Shown here: one piece after another, positions 20,098 through 32,700 of the stretch
Layout of the letters: the number at the start of each line of letters is the position of its first letter
How positions within the stretch are numbered: position 1 is the stretch's first letter
From: Blastomussa wellsi
Lineage: Eukaryota > Cnidaria > Anthozoa > Scleractinia > Plerogyridae
Length of the DNA: 64,000 bases
Assembly (NCBI GenBank): GCA_947652115.1
Contig: OX393570.1
Location: 1,855,421 to 1,919,420, forward strand
Reading direction: 5' to 3'
Notes under the pieces: model-generated
What the model was told of the DNA's origin: nothing
The model's database searches: none
Seen by the model: only the letters and a program-made list of their open reading frames with translations
Made by a program: the position numbers and the translations under genes

Positions 20098-20330
20098 GTA
20101 AATCTAAAACCAATGTAATTACTTTGGTCAATCACAAAGAAAGCAGACAATCAGTGAACCAATCAAAACTCGAAGTAATTACATGTAGCCGACACAAAGC
20201 GCGGGAAAAGGTGCGCGCGCGAGCCACGATTGGTTTTGGTTTTACTTCTGATTGGTTGAAAAAGTGGCGCGAAATTTCTAAACCAATCAACGAGCGTAGT
20301 AATGCAAAACTAATGCACGTCAAGTCAAAC
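20098..20330. repeat. Dispersed repeat family E (GCGCGGGAAAA / TGATTGGTTGA), copy 1
   Basis: Contains TAATTACTTTGGTCAATCACAAAG, then CCAATCAAAACTCG, AAAGCGCGGGAAAA, and TGATTGGTTGAAAAAGTGGCGCGA, then ACCAATCAA. The same ordered words recur at 31630-31815 and, more loosely, at 60570-60705. The CCAATCA/TGATTGG pairs give the element an internally palindromic character. Confidence 0.75.
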
Positions 20331-21324
20331 TCATTTTCATGAGAAAAATCGTGAAAAGGCGTGCGAATTTATACAACGAAAGGTTCATTTGTTGATTGAG
20401 GTAATTGTTTTCCACACAAGTTCTCACTGATCAATAGCATTTTCGAATCCCATCTTATCTATTTATATTCTACATTATAGCTTGCATCTCTTGTAACACA
20501 CACTAAAGCAGGAAATGTTTTTGTCGAAGCATGCTTGTGAATTATGGAATCGTCTTTCTTTATTTGAAATTATGTGCAAATTTTTAGCTGACTAATTTTT
20601 TTCGATTAGTTGCAGCTGTAGTTGTTATGTTAGCTTGGCCTCATTGGTGGCAAATGTCGTTCATAACTTTCATTTACAACAACCGTGCCAAGGCATCGAA
20701 AGAGCACAGCGACAAGCCCCAAGATTCGTTCAACTTCGGTGCTACGTGCATGCGGCTGGAACAATCACTAACCTGTTAACAGTGTGAATTGGCAACCTTA
20801 CAAGAGCCCCGTCGTAACGTAGCATGTTTTGAGATCATGAACCAAAATGTTCCCTGCGGACATTGTGAGCCAATCGAAATTATGGAATTGCTTGGCGAAG
20901 CGTAATCTTGTTGCATTGCTGTACGTTATGTTACTGGGCGTGTTTGAATTACCTTTAGTACGTTTCTCAGTGATCTCTTTCGTTTCGACACGCTCCGAGT
21001 AAAATGTAATACTTAACTCTCGCAGGTAAACAATAACAAAGGTGTGACTGACAAGGCTCCTTCAGGCATGGCGGCCGTTTTACTAGAACTGATCAGCCTA
21101 ATATTTCCAGATGCCTTTAAAACATCTGCCTTTTTAATCATTATTTTGCACACTGATAATTATTATATTTAGCAAAGCAAAATCAGGTATAGCGTTTTCT
21201 GGGTCGGCAAAGAAAATTATTTATATGTCTTGTCATATTCTAATTGTTGCTTATTGCTTGCTTATTTTTGCCTTTCGACCCGTATCGAAACTTTCTTCTC
21301 AAACTCATTAATAATTCATAGAGA

Positions 21325-21548
21325 GGGTAAGTTTCCAAAGAAACTGTGGTGCTGCGTCGGTGGGAAGTATAACAATATAATTTGGTTTTATCAACTGGGT
21401 TGATAACGTAAATTGGCCACCGTAAAGAGATTCGAGTGCTGACGTTTCGAGCTCCGACGAAGGGCTAACGCTCGAAACGTCAGCACTCTGATCTCTTTAC
21501 GGTGGCCAATTGACATTATCAACCCAGTTGATAAAACCAAATTATATC
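21325..21548. repeat. MITE family C, copy 1
   Basis: A long fold-back with arms of roughly 80 bases: TTTGGTTTTATCAACTGGG, GATAA, TTGGCCACCGTAAAGAGAT and GACGTTTCGAG on the left are mirrored on the right around a centre near 21455. An outer extension (AAACTGTGGTGCTGCGTC, GGGAAGTATAACAATAT) is shared with the copy at 44756-45020, so it belongs to the element. Confidence 0.85.
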
Positions 21549-22000
21549 ATTAATAATTCATCACGTTAAATCAAAGGAAATCAGAGCCGAAACCGTGATT
21601 TGGAAATGTGGTCTTAATTAGCATAGATTTTTACGATTTTATTAATATTTATTCGTTTTCTCGGTAGTTTTAGTTTCGATTAAGAAGATATATCAAACAC
21701 TCGAGACAGTGTTTCATGACATTTCCAAACACCTCGAAGTTCGTCAAAAATACTCCGCTGGGCGTCGTATTTTCGGCTCATCCTCGGTGTAAAAACCTGT
21801 CAAGCTCACGAGTGTCGTAAAACAAAGAACGAACAAGACAACAAAGAACCTTGAAACAATACAGAACAGAAAAACAATGGATTAAAAACAAAGAAAAAAG
21901 TCACAGGTTTTTACACCGAGGTAAACCCGTATTTTCAACTCTCTTCTCGGTGTTTGGAAATGTCATGAAACACTGTCTCTCGTGTTTGACATATTACTTG
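21549..22000. repeat. Repeat family D, copy 1, split by a MITE A insertion
   Basis: The left part (21549-21774) and right part (21930-22000) together match the uninterrupted copy at 23548-23845: ATTAATAATTCAT, CTTAATTAGCATAGAT, ATATATCAAACA, CACCTCGAAGTTCGT, AAAATACTCCGCTG, and on the right TCTTCTCGGTGTTTGG, TGAAACACTG. The inner arms form an inverted repeat around AAACACTCGAGACAGTGTTTCATG. The MITE A copy sits between GTCGTATTTTCGGCTCAT and CCGTATTTTCAAC. Confidence 0.8.
21775..21929. mobile_element. MITE family A, copy 2, nested inside repeat D
   Basis: The inverted ends CCTCGGTGTAAAAACCTGT and ACAGGTTTTTACACCGAGG bound an A-rich interior that is the reverse complement of the copy at 994-1148. 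The sequence around it is the family D repeat, whose second copy at 23548-23845 lacks this segment. Confidence 0.85.
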
Positions 22001-23547
22001 TTAAACGTAGCCTGCGTCGCAGACGGACAAAACGTGTGACACGTCCGGCTGCAACGCAGGCTACTAAACCGCCGAACAATACCTCACGCGTGAGTGATGA
22101 GCACAGTAACGAGTCAACCGCGAGACAAGATCAACCTTGCCACGAGAACATAAAATGCATATCTTCGAGCTAACGTGTAATTTTCTTTTTATTGTGTGAA
22201 CAATATATATTCATGGCAAGACTGAAGAGTTCAGCTTTATTCAAATACTAGGTGTACACAGTCATACTAAATACGGGTAATAAATATTGTGTTTAAACAA
22301 TGAAAACTCGCGTCCATTACTCACTCTGGGTTGAACACTAATGTTGTCTTCGAACCCTTAAAAACTGTGCAGCGCGTCCTGAATAAACTTGAACATTTAT
22401 CTTTCGAAAGCAGTGTTTTCTTTTATGCTCGCTCTTGCGAAGCCGAAAACATAGCTTGCTACAAAGTTCAACCTGTTTAAATTGCGCTGCAGTTAGCTAT
22501 TGGAAAGCTCCCTCTGTAGATCTTTCACAGCAGGAAGGTAATTGCCTCGACACATTTCAATTTAATATAGTATGTGTGCCTATGATCGACAAGCCCTTAA
22601 AACGGCGTATTTACAAATAACATGAAATTTTCTTTTATAAATGAAACACATCGAAAAACGAAAGCATTCATTGATATTCATATCCCTTCACAAAATAAAT
22701 TTGTGGCTTTTCGGCTGTTGTTGAAGTCAAATTATTTAAAATTGTAGATTTGTAAATGAATTCTTATTTTCGAAGCTGGATTCGGGGAATTAGCTTGAAG
22801 GATGTCGAAAGAATATGCTTTTCTCTGATGTTAAAGATTTAGAAAAGGTTTAACAGCAACTAATTATATTATATGCAAATATGAAGCAAAGCAACAGAAA
22901 TTTACTTTCCTCAAAAGTAGGCTACCCAGAAAAAAAATAGAAGAATTAATATAAATTAAAAGATAAAATATAATAATATAAAATGGGCACGTAAATTTTC
23001 GATTTTAATTTTTTTTAGTAAAGCAACTTCTTCAAGTATTTAAGCAAAACGATCTTAACATACATCGTGTCGCATGATTTGCATTGCTTGTCGATAAACG
23101 GCTTTGTTTCCTTTGGGCAATGTTTGTAGAACGACTTCCTGACGATCAAAACGTTGGTTATTATTTTCTAAATTGCGAAAAGAATTATGAAGTCTATTTG
23201 TTCGAAATTTTCGATATTTTTACAAGTAATAGGTAAACGATGAATAACTTTCGTTTGCGAGGTAACCAGCCTGTAGTGTTGATATATAGTCGCAAGTACG
23301 GGGCGTGTTTATTGTGATGCGATTACTTTGCGAGATCTTTAAATTAGAATTACCTCTTACTTTTTTTTACACAAAGTTGTCACCAAACTTCGGGAAAATG
23401 TTTTGAATCTCCTTTTGGTTTAGCATGCTCAGATGGAAATCCAGGTCAACACAGGTTCTTGTTCACTTGTTGTGTTAATGACTATGTACATAGCATGTTT
23501 AAACATGATGCCAGCGCTGCAAAATAAATCAGCTGCCAAAAGTGCTC
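22001..23547. other. Intergenic, no gene seen
   Basis: AT-rich spacer. Just after repeat D there is a short inverted word pair, AGCCTGCGT/ACGCAGGCT, at about 22009-22062. The remaining open frames are under 65 residues, with no recognisable motif or splice-bounded exon. Confidence 0.4.
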
Positions 23548-23845
23548 ATTAATAATTCATCGAGTTAAAACAAAGAAAATCATAACCGTGAAGGAGGTTT
23601 GGATACCCGATCTTAATTAGCATAGATTTTGACGATTTTACTTCTCCGTTTACTCCCTAGTTTTTTTTTTCGATTGAGAAGATATATCAAACATTCGAGA
23701 TAATGTTTCATCGACCACCCAAACACCTTGAAGTTCGTTAAAAATACTCCGCTGCGCGTCGTATTTCAGTCAACAGGCTCTTCTCGGTGTTTGGATATCC
23801 CGATGAAACACTGCCTCTCGTGTTTGATATATTACATCATCGTCC
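23548..23845. repeat. Repeat family D, copy 2 (uninterrupted)
   Basis: About 300 bases matching the two halves of copy 1, including GATATATCAAACATTCGAGATAATGTTTCAT and its inverse near 23800. Where copy 1 carries the MITE, this copy reads GTCGTATTTCAGTCAACAGG, effectively an empty site. Confidence 0.8.
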
Positions 23846-25506
23846 GCAGACGGAGCAAGAGTTTATTTTTCCCCGGTCTGGTAAAAATGGCTGCAGACAA
23901 CGCGAGAAAACTGAAAATGTGAACATGTTGGCAATGTTTAAGACAACCACTGAATCACAGTGATTTAAGATTAAGACCAGTCCATTCCAAATATTAGCTT
24001 CGTTTGTTGTCTGTTGCCCTTGCAAATTATTTCTTTTCAAATTCAAACAAGTCCACTTGGAAATGAATGAATAATTTCCAAATGGACAAAGGAACAATGA
24101 TCTAAAATGGGTAATTTACATACGAAGCCAAAAAGGTCTGTTATCGACAATTAGCATGAAAACGTAAACTGAATACAGCTGGTCGATGAGGGTATCAGAG
24201 TCCCCCTTGCCCAACTAAATTTTGGCTTAGGTAAGAATTGGAACATTTTTAACGTGGTCTTTCATTTTATTTCCATTCGAATGACACTTTAGCTAAATCA
24301 TCCCGACTTGTGTTCGTAGATGGGAAACTTGCGCCGATTTAATATAGTTTTATCGATCAGTTCATTAGTTATATTTAAAAACATGAACGATCAAGGAACG
24401 GCATGACAGCGACGAAAACGGACAACCTAGCAAATCAAAATTAAAGTAAAACGGCCTCAGGTGTAAATTTTCGGGTTTAATTCCGGAAAAATGTGATTTT
24501 CGTCTTCCTTGGAATTTTTAATGTGCCCGATCGACCGGTTCTCAAGATTTCCGAGCCTGTAATGTTTCTGTATTTTCCTTCAGTAAAAACCATATCCAGT
24601 TTCACGTAGATATACGAGCAGTCTGAACGCGTCTGACAACAAACGAGAAACAAACGCGTGAGAAAGGCTTTAAATCGAGTCATTTTATTCTCGTTGTCAT
24701 GGTTACATAAGTTTCCACTGGGCATGTAAGTAAGTATTAACCACGATGAATTTTAAAGCTAAAAGCTTGTGGGGTCGTGTATAATAAAAATCTCCAAATA
24801 TAAAACCTTTTGTTAAAATGTTAAAAAATCTACTATTTTGGGAGTAAATTAATTGTTGTAGCGTTAACCAGCTGGTGACTTCTGAATTCGCTTATTGCTT
24901 TGCACCAAATACTCCGGTGTATTGCTTCAAAAACCTTTTCTACTGCAGTAAAATGAATAGCGATGTTTCTTGTTTACGAACATTGACGTCACATTTCTTT
25001 TGATATTCAAATTTTCCAACCACAGAACATAAGAAGTCATTGTTTCAACAGCAAATTAGGTTCTGGTTGGCATATTAATAACAATGGGTGACGTTACGAG
25101 AAACACCGCTATAACGAATGATTTCAGGAATCAGTCGAACCAATGGAGCCACTCGAACGAATTGAACAAAATCGAACTCAATTTAACTTCACCCGATTCG
25201 ATTTCGTTCGGACAACAGTGACATGTGAGTTCCGAATCGCCAAACGTTCGATGGCGTTTTTTCGTTCGATGTTGCTCGATTGGAAATATTTTATTGTTGA
25301 GTTCGATTACGTTCGATTACCGAACCCAATAGAAGTGGAAGGTGGGGGGGGGGGGAGGGGGAGAGGGGGGAGGGGGAGCGTGAACCCGGAGTTCAATAGC
25401 CGAACGTTCGATAGCAACCCCCCGTGGGTCGTTCTGTACGATTAAAAGGTCACGTGACAGATTTCAACATCGCTTTCTTAAGTTGCAGGTCAGGTGGATA
25501 GTGAAC
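23846..25506. other. Spacer and promoter side of DUF229 copy B
   Basis: No gene seen. From 25135 to 25310 the word TTCGAT/TCGAACG recurs many times, a local simple-repeat field, followed by a G-rich run at 25344-25375. A palindromic E-box, GTCACGTGAC, lies at about 25449, some 55 bases before the start codon. Its use as a promoter element is only a possibility. Confidence 0.4.
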
Positions 25507-28500
25507 ATGTCGCTTTTCCAAACTGCTGGGACTGGTATCAATCAAACATTGCGCAGCAAAGTGCTTCAAACAATTATTCTGTTGTCGATTTTATTACTGG
25601 CGGTTAACTGGTATTTTCTCGGCGATGGACGGTTGCTGAGTTACAAAGTATTGTTTACCAATTTAACAGACAAGCATGGAAGAGAACTTGCTGAAGAAAG
25701 ATGGACACAGAATGGCATAAACAACAATAAAGACATTATTTCATTAAACCGAGTTCCACTTAGAGGTATCAATTCTCCAAGCAACACATTACCTTTCGAT
25801 GAAGAATTAACTCAAACGTTAGGAGGTCAACCGACAAAGAATTATGAAAGACAAGGTGCAAATATTAACAATCCTAACGATAAAACACAAGCCAAAAACG
25901 GCGAACACGAAACAACAAACCATGTACCTCATTCTACTCCGAGCGAGCCATTTCCGACGACAGCCGAGTCACCCCGAATATGCCCGATGTTGTCTCTTCA
26001 ATCATCACATACTGCTAAATATGGTTTATGTACACCTCACAAGCCGAGCGAAGAGTCATGTAAGTTCACTCAAGAAACTTATGCCATTAATCTTGAATTA
26101 GCAAGATGCAGAAACGAAGGCATGGGAGATGTCTGTCAAGTGAGAATCAACAGAACTAGCAAAAGAAGGGACATTTTCTTCATATGCAATAAAACAATTT
26201 GCAGACAAGGAGAAAGCGATTCGTTTAAAGTTCGTAGTATGAACCCCTTGACAGGAGAGGCTAGCACTGTGAAGGAATTCTCAACAACAAAGAAACTTGA
26301 AATCGGATTACCAGCCATTGCGAGGAAGAACAAGCAAAATAAATTCAACTTTGTTTTCATTGAATGCACAAGCCCACAAGGCAAGGAAGTGTCCCAATTT
26401 ATTCCTATCGATCCAGGTTTCACAATCAAAGAAACACTGAACGTTAGGAATACAAATCTCATTAATGTAAACATTCTTTTGATCGATTCCATATCCAGGG
26501 CTCACTTTTACCGCTCTTTGCCCAGAACAGTCGGCACATTTAAAAACTGGCGGGAAAACCCAAATGCAGTCCCCGCCAAAGTCTTCGACTTCGAGTTGTT
26601 CCAGGCCCTGCATGGCCACACTGCTGAAAATACGCACGCACTCTTTACTGGAGAACTATTTCCGATTGAAAAGAATGGCAAAGCACTTCCAGTTAATATG
26701 TCAGCGATATTCGGGCATTACAAAAGAGCCGGGTTTCATACAATCTTTCAGGAAGACTTGTGTTGGAAAGGGATCTGGGGACTAATGTTAGATCTTGGCG
26801 TGAGGAAATGGGACGACCTTCAGAGAGAGATGAAAACAACTTTCATTGATCATACTGGTACGCCTATAAATAGTATTAACATGTATCAGAAAATCTTTTT
26901 ACGTAAGTTTTCTGAATTTTGATATGCCAGCTACAAGATTGCGACATCGTTTAAAAATTGAGCTCAGGTTTTAAAATCAAAAATTTTCTTTGCAGTAAAA
27001 GTATCTTAGGTGCCTCCTATCATCTTGTATTCCAAGATCGGTGAAAAAAATCTTATGTTTGGATCACGAACGTTTGTGATCGAAACACTTTTGATACGTA
27101 AAAGTTTTTTTAACAAGTTCGCACCACAGAATTAATTTTATTCCACTCAAAATAAATCTCGTTTGACATAATGTTCAGTAAAAGACTTCTCTGCCAATTA
27201 AATAAGAGAAAACGTTCTGTTTGACTAACTCGTCAATTTCTAGCACAATCTATAAACTCGTACGAATTGCGGACCTGCTTCAGATACAATAAAGGCGGCG
27301 CGGTCATCCACGATGAAACAATTTATGCTGACCCGAATGCTTACTTGTAGTCTTATAGTTATTTTTTATCTTTAAGGTCTCACGCATTCCAGTTGCAAGA
27401 TCCTTAACTCCCTGGGAGTTGATAGCCCATTTAGTGGACCTGAAGGCGACCAAATCTGCTACAATGGAAAGTTTCAACACGCTTACTTTCTTCGTTACAT
27501 GACTGACTCACTTCACGCTATCAATGCGTCACGCAACGCTCTCCCGCTTTTCTCGTACATGACCCTTAACGTTGCTCATGATCACAGAAGTATACGAACG
27601 CAGACTTTGGATGTTGATCTAGAACGTTTCGTGACGGACATGGCGAAGGAAGAAAACACTTTGACGGTCATTTTAGCGGATCACGGAAATACATACACCA
27701 AATACACTTCGAACGTGCTAGAGGGGCGATTCGAAATGTTTCATCCAAGCCTCTTCATTATAGTTCCGGACAGAGTATCATCGCTATTAGGAAAGAACGC
27801 GATGTCAGCGCTGACAGCTAACCAGCGAAGGCTTGTCACCATGATTGACTTGCACCGTTCTCTAATGGTCCTGGACAAGCCCCTACTTGGTGTTGTTAAG
27901 TCAGTAGGCCTGTTCACGCCCATTTCACCGAACCGCACGTGTGATGACCTGGAGCTCAGGACGCCAAATTTATGCGTCTGTGAAGGTTGGGACGTGCCGG
28001 CTGATAATGATACTTCACGGATTCCCATCGCGGAGTTCGCGATTGGCCAGCTGAACAATCGACTACAAGAGCAATTTGAGAAAATCTTTTCGCTGAAAGA
28101 AAGCACTAAAGCAGGTGCCGGGAAGATCAGACGATCTTGCCAACGACTGCAGCCGTTGTGGTTTGAAAGTGTTCGTGAAAGAAATTCCAAAACAGACGAA
28201 TTTCTTATCACTTCCATGGATGTACGAGTGGCGGCAGGAGACGTCGTTCCTCAAAGGGAAGACATATTTCATGTACAAGTAGCAACAAAGGAAATATTAG
28301 GAGAGAAGTCTTTACAAATGGAGCTACTCACTTACGACCGTTTGACATTGTTCGGAAAATACGCCACGTGCGCGGATGGCGGTTTGCAGCTTAAATTGTG
28401 CGTTTGCTCGAGAAACGCGAATAAATCGCGATCAGAAATTTCGCCTTTGTCTCCTGAAGGTTGGGTGCATTTTGGTCAACGCCCTGTTGTGAGAGAACTT

Positions 28501-28779
28501 GATAATACAAAATGCTTACGGCTCGTAACTTGGAGTTATGATAACAAGAATTCAAACGCGTATGAAGTAGTAAATGTTTGTGAAAATCACTCATTTAAAG
28601 TGAAGATAGAAGCGGTAAAAGCATCTAATGTGAAGCTTTCTCGAGAACTTCCATTTTACTTAGATGTTAAACCTCAAAGCGTTCTGTTTGCTCTTTCAGT
28701 TAGGAAACACGTAAGCAGCTGGGATTCTAAAGTAGAAATTACTGCAACGGTTGAAAAGGAATTAAAAACTTACAAGTAA
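25507..28779 (+). CDS. DUF229-family type II membrane protein, alkaline-phosphatase superfamily (copy B)
   Basis: Coding exons 25507-26857 and 27377-28779 with one phase-1 GT-AG intron at the same protein position as in the paralogue at 9432-12778. The product is 917 residues. I start at the ATG at 25507. The frame is open a little further upstream but without an earlier ATG. A membrane helix lies at about residues 19-38, then a polar stalk with several N-glycosylation sequons. The catalytic core shows NVNILLIDSISRAHFYRSLP, GHTAENTHALFTG, LNVAHD and VILADHGNTYTKYTSNVLEG, followed by FEMFHPSLFIIVP. Cys-rich segments (TPNLCVCEGW, LKLCVCS) follow. Core motifs are nearly identical to copy A while the stalks differ strongly. 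The substrate is unknown for the family, and a luminal or extracellular esterase role is inferred. Confidence 0.9.
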
Positions 28780-29131
28780 TAGGTCCGTTGTAGTCCCGTC
28801 ACGTGATTATGTCAGAAATTGATCCTTGCACCAAATAAGAAGAGTCAGAAATGAAAAAGCGCGTTTCTATGTCGGCTTGAAAGCTCACAAAACTCAGAGA
28901 ATTTATTAATATTTTAAGCCATGAATGCCGGTGGCATCGTACACGTCGCGCTAATTTGATCACGCTCGGCTTTCCATTTCTGGTACTTATTTCGTTGCAT
29001 GACGGGTTTCTGCAAAAGGACTGCTGTGTTAACATTGGAACTTGCAAAACCCATGCAACCGACCGATGGACCGGGTAGATAAAGCTTTAGGCTTTCTGAA
29101 GGAGATGCGATGGGGATTACTAGGGTTAAAC

Positions 29132-29137
29132 AATAAA
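29132..29137 (+). terminator. AATAAA poly(A) signal, DUF229 copy B
   Basis: AATAAA about 350 bases after the stop codon, in AT-rich sequence. It is the first canonical signal downstream on this strand. Confidence 0.45.
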
Positions 29138-29362
29138 TTAAATAAGTTAAACAATTGAAGAATTCGCAGTAAAATTAGATAAATAATATAAATAAAATAT
29201 ATAATGTATAGTTGGACACCAGAGGCATCAGTGTATCATCTTCTTTTAGCAGTAGGAAAAGAGCGCGACACGAGGCGACGCTTTTAATGTAATAGACTAC
29301 AAGTGGAGAAAGAAATGCGTTGTATTACGACCCAAATATGGCTGCACCTGAGGCGCTTTCGA

Positions 29363-29376
29363 GGGGGGGGGGGGGG
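29363..29376 (+). repeat. Poly-G tract (14 G)
   Basis: A run of 14 G in the short spacer between the convergent 3' ends of DUF229 copy B and VWA8. Confidence 0.9.
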
Positions 29377-29613
29377 CTATTGTAGGTAATAAAACTGAAA
29401 CCTGTAAAGGACCACGAACGATAATGCTGCTGAGCTTACTAGAGAGTGTTAATTACAAGTTGAAATGTAAATGTAATCAATATATCATGTTGCCGAGTGG
29501 TTATTCTTCAGTCGACAGCTTCAGAAATTTTTATTTGATGGGTTATTCTATGGTCATTATAACGGTACGCCATTATTTTAAAACCGTAAAAAATCTAGTT
29601 AATTCACGGGCTT

Positions 29614-29619
29614 TTTATT
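29614..29619 (-). terminator. AATAAA poly(A) signal of VWA8
   Basis: TTTATT on the plus strand, reading AATAAA in the VWA8 direction, about 80 bases after the stop codon (29701-29703). Confidence 0.55.
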
Positions 29620-29700
29620 GCTTATAACAACAAACGTTCCGACAGTTTCCCTATGGGAAATGGAAAGCTGACAATTGACAGCTCCAGACTTCGTTTCTTG

Positions 29701-32700
29701 TCATCTTGAATTCAGCATGGTGGAAGTGAAAATTTGTTGTAGGACTTGCGGAAGATGTTTGGTATCCATGCAAACATACGCCCGCCCTGATGGCAGCTTT
29801 TTCACCAACCTGAAAAGGAAAAAATAAAAATTGTCCTACCACTGTACGACCGCTGATTTAGCCTTGATTTCCCCCGCTCTCTGGAGCCCAGTCCAACTCA
29901 TTTATCGATCAGGGGCTGCAACTGCTGAATCAATCAAACAGAAACTAATACTGAAAGGTCTGGCGTTTTGAAATCAGAAATAGCAGCGCGCGATGGCCCA
30001 TATTAAAATTTGCGTGGCCTTGACCACACAAAAAAATAAAACAAAGAAGAATATTAATCCAGGTCTTCTGTTTGTGTCCTCTGGGCCTCTATTTCAAGCT
30101 AAATTTTAATAAAATATGGCCTATTTAGAAAACTGACGCAAATCTTTCATCAACTTTCCACCAATTTACCTCGATATAGGAGAGAGCTTGTATGAGTTTA
30201 GACCTTAACATTTGGCAAAAAAAAGATTTGAAATGAAAACACTTCCGAGTGCTATGAAAATTCGAAATGTTAAACAAAACGCCTCTTGCTCTCCTGATTA
30301 AAGTTTCCTAACACGACATTGGGTACTTACCATTAATATCATTCACACGGAAACACCTGAAATTCCGGTTGGAAAATTAAACGGTTCGCATCATTCATTT
30401 TGGAAAAATTTGCAAATATTATGGGCTACTGGTTGGGTAATCCACGTATTGTATGCCTTTCAATCTTGTCCGTGTACGTGTGCAAGTTTTGAGCCATTTC
30501 CTTCTTTTATTTAAGCCGAGTCCCGAGATCAGTCGAGAAATGTTAAGGCAGGGAATTTTCAACCGGACGGTTTGTGTAAATGGAAAGCACCCAACATTTA
30601 CCTGTCAGCCTGGTTACCAAGCGAACCGATGAAGACAGCGAAAGCGTTGACACGTGGATCTGACGTCAGTACCTTCCCAAAAGCCTCAGCGGGTATACCA
30701 TATCGCTCAAGATTTGCATCACTGAGTACAACAACGAAATAATCATCGGCCTCCTCGGCTGTGATTCGGGTGATCGCCAAGTCCGTGCCCTCTAACGTGT
30801 GGTCACCACTCCAGCAGTACTGCGCGTGCGCGTGCATCTGCTTCATGATGTCGAGGCGCTCCTTGTTGTTCTTTGGCGGGGCATCATGGGAAACGAAAGG
30901 AATCTCGGGAGAATCACCAGAATGGCCGACGATATCGTACTGAAAGAGAACGGCGAGTAGGATTGTGAGAGAGGAATGTGCAAGATTGAGCTCGAGGAAA
31001 GCATAGAAAGCTGATAGTCGATTTTCACTTTTGACGTGAGCATGCTGTCGTGAAAGGTTTATTGACTATATTGTGATTTTAGAGTTCGGAAAATGTAATA
31101 TTTCGTATCTGCGCATATGTTTGTTACTTGCTGGAAAAGCTGAAAGACAATTCTAAATGCCACTGATAGTCAGATTGAGCTACACGATCGAGTGTGAAAA
31201 CAAAAAATTGTACGCGTACAATCTTGTTTGCAGAACCCTCGCTTCTACTTGTCAGTGACAGGAAGAAGCGAAGGCTCCAGAAAAGAGATCGGTTTGAGAG
31301 AAGTCGCATTCGTATCAGTCCCAAGTCCCTATTAACGATTATTTCTTGCTAGTCCAAGTATTTAAAACAAGGTCTGAGATACACATCTAGTTGAAATTGA
31401 CGTTCACACAGTTGAAACGAGAAATGCACCTTGATTTTGTTGTCATACTGATGGAATGCTTCCATCACAAGACACGCAGCTTCCATCATTCGCCCCAGTC
31501 TTCCGTCCAGGCTGTTAAACCGGTACATACTACCGCTGACATCAACCACAAACCGAAGGCGCTTAGGAAGTCGCTGAGGGGTTCCTTGCTAAAATAACAA
31601 CAGGAGCAAGATAAATCGTTGTGCTTATATTAAGTAATTACTTTGGCCAATCACAAAGGACGGAGACAATCCAGTGATCCAATCAAAACTCGTTGTAATG
31701 ACAAGTAGACAAAGCGCGGGAAAACGTGCATGCGCGAGTCACGATTGAATTTTACTTCTGATTGGTTGAAAAAGTGGTGCTAGATTTTTAAACCAATCAA
31801 TGAGCGTGGTAATACAAATGAAAAGCAATTCGCTAAATACTTTCAACACTCAATTGAAAACCGCTCTATTGTTGTTTTGAAAGCACCATTTTTGCTCTAA
31901 AAAACTGCACAAAGTGCCCAACATGATTGTTGAGTAATTTTTTCCGATCGCACGACTATCACACCCTGGAGGTGTTTTCGAAATGCAAGAAGATGGCAGA
32001 GCTCAGTAATGACCGAAAATATAATGGTTTGCATTTAAGTTGAAAAGCTCTAAAATGATTGACATATAACGAAAATTATATCTATACACTGCGCTTCATT
32101 TTGAAGTGCGCACCTCCGGGTCTTCATCTCCTCTTTTCTTATAGATCGCTCTTTCGCCAGTCAAGCCCTCAATTAGCTTTCCATCGTCCAACTCGCCAGA
32201 GGTTTGATTCCGAAGCCACACTCGTTCTTTCCCTCGGGCCTGCAAACTGTCGAGAATGACGCGCAGGGACTGGACCTGGCGGCGGACACGTGACGAGAAG
32301 GATTCGTACATTTCAGCGTCGTACTCGCTCATCTGGATTTCACGCAACCTGAAGTCACAAACGAGAAGAAAAAGAACAACAGAAGCTGCTTTTGTCTATA
32401 AACATTTTTAAAACGGATAGGTACATTATACAAATCTATAAGTTTGTCCGTACAGATGATTCTTGCCAATGTCGGGCGCTCTCTTTACTTGCAGCAAAGA
32501 AATATATATTAATCTCTTCTAAAAACACTTGAAAATGCTTGTAAACTGAAACATTAATTGGAAAAAACCAAGAAAAGAATAAAAAAATCAATTTGCACAC
32601 CCCACTCCCTTTTATTTTTGACTTGATAATTATCCAAATTTGCATCATCTGTACAATACAACAAAACACAAGAAAAACACAACACAACACAAAACGCAAT

